Shown in pieces: positions 33,758-33,967 of a stretch of DNA of 33,967 nt. The DNA is taken from contig JAFGCZ010000011.1 of assembly GCA_016932335.1 (NCBI GenBank), forward strand, positions 1 through 33,967, read 5' to 3'. The stretch is from Opitutales bacterium. Its GTDB lineage: Bacteria > Verrucomicrobiota > Verrucomicrobiia > Opitutales > Oceanipulchritudinaceae. The position numbers were made by a program, and so were the translations under genes. Below the pieces are notes generated by a model. The model saw only the letters and a program-made list of their open reading frames with translations, was not told the DNA's origin and ran no database searches. Every line of letters starts with the position of its first letter. Position 1 is the stretch's first letter.

Positions 33758-33967
33758 TCAAGCAAAATTAAGAGAGTATTTTAGTGCTATGTGTGATGTG
33801 TTTTGCTCCTCATATTGCTAAGGAGTGAGGTATTTGATGGTGGAGTGAGGATAGTCGTTATTTTAGCGATCTATCCACGTAGTCAGGGCCGTCTGCAGTT
33901 GTTGGTGACTAAACCATTCCTGTAGCCAGATCAGGTCCTCTTTAATCGTTCTGAAGGCCCCACCGGA
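33758..33967 (-). pseudogene. Decayed 3' end of a DDE (rve) transposase, IS3/IS481-like
   Basis: On the minus strand, from the window edge, one frame reads AFRTIKEDLIWLQEWFS, then TTWIDR-stop-NNDYPHSTIKYLTP-stop-QYEEQ, and a final stop at 33758-33760. This is the C-terminal block of integrase-core transposases of the IS3/IS481 groups (KEDxIWLxEW...YN..YPHSxIxYLTPxQYE). Two in-frame stops, TAA (33863-33865) where a Tyr codon is expected and TAG (33818-33820), break it, so it is inactive. The catalytic part lies beyond the right edge. Family placement is by eye. Confidence 0.7.

Noticed and set aside
32225-33967. Repeat of the tRNA-Gly 3' end as an integration site
   Set aside because: No second copy of the tRNA 3' end was found in the window; it could lie further right.

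Overview
The window looks like a compact chromosome segment of a Gram-negative-type bacterium. It carries housekeeping genes, four tRNA genes with encoded CCA ends, and one short AT-rich accessory patch at the right edge. Several features point tentatively to Verrucomicrobiota, perhaps Opitutae: a Lys/Ala-rich histone-like protein fused to a carbohydrate-module-like domain, a TonB-like protein with a long acidic linker, few strong Shine-Dalgarno sequences, and an ECF sigma operon ending in a Spy/CpxP-like EF-hand protein. This assignment is inference from gene style; no rRNA or other marker is present.

Left part (1-7.8 kb): tRNA-Asp; a membrane-anchored VWA-like protein followed by a DUF374 acyltransferase; the histone-like fusion protein; a receiver-PP2C-HATPase protein with its STAS partner (a self-contained partner-switching module); tRNA-Arg with a terminator; an MFS transporter; tRNA-Pro with a terminator; and a three-gene overlapping operon encoding an ECF sigma factor, a single-span membrane protein (candidate anti-sigma factor) and an exported EF-hand protein.

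Middle (7.8-20 kb): glnD followed closely by a soluble double-GAF histidine kinase; valS converging on pfkA with both stop codons inside one long hairpin; a small membrane-anchored protein converging on hemL; and nadE just upstream of hemL.

Right-middle (20-31 kb): a tight plus-strand run (maf, TonB-like protein, RluA-type pseudouridine synthase, divergent DAHP synthase, membrane-anchored lytic transglycosylase) converges with overlap on a six-gene minus-strand heme operon transcribed hemE-hemN-hemY-hemH-hemX-hemA. Together with hemL at 17-18.3 kb, this covers both glutamyl-tRNA-to-ALA steps and uroporphyrinogen-to-protoheme. hemB, hemC and hemD are not in the window.

Right edge (31-34 kb): ybaB-recR, then tRNA-Gly, after which composition turns AT-rich. 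Here sit a 5'-truncated Rhs tip joined to an unrecognised C-terminal domain, an overlapping small membrane protein that could be its immunity protein, degenerate insertion-sequence-end-like repeats, and the decayed 3' end of a DDE transposase. This orphan toxin/immunity-like cassette is the best candidate for an undescribed system in the window.
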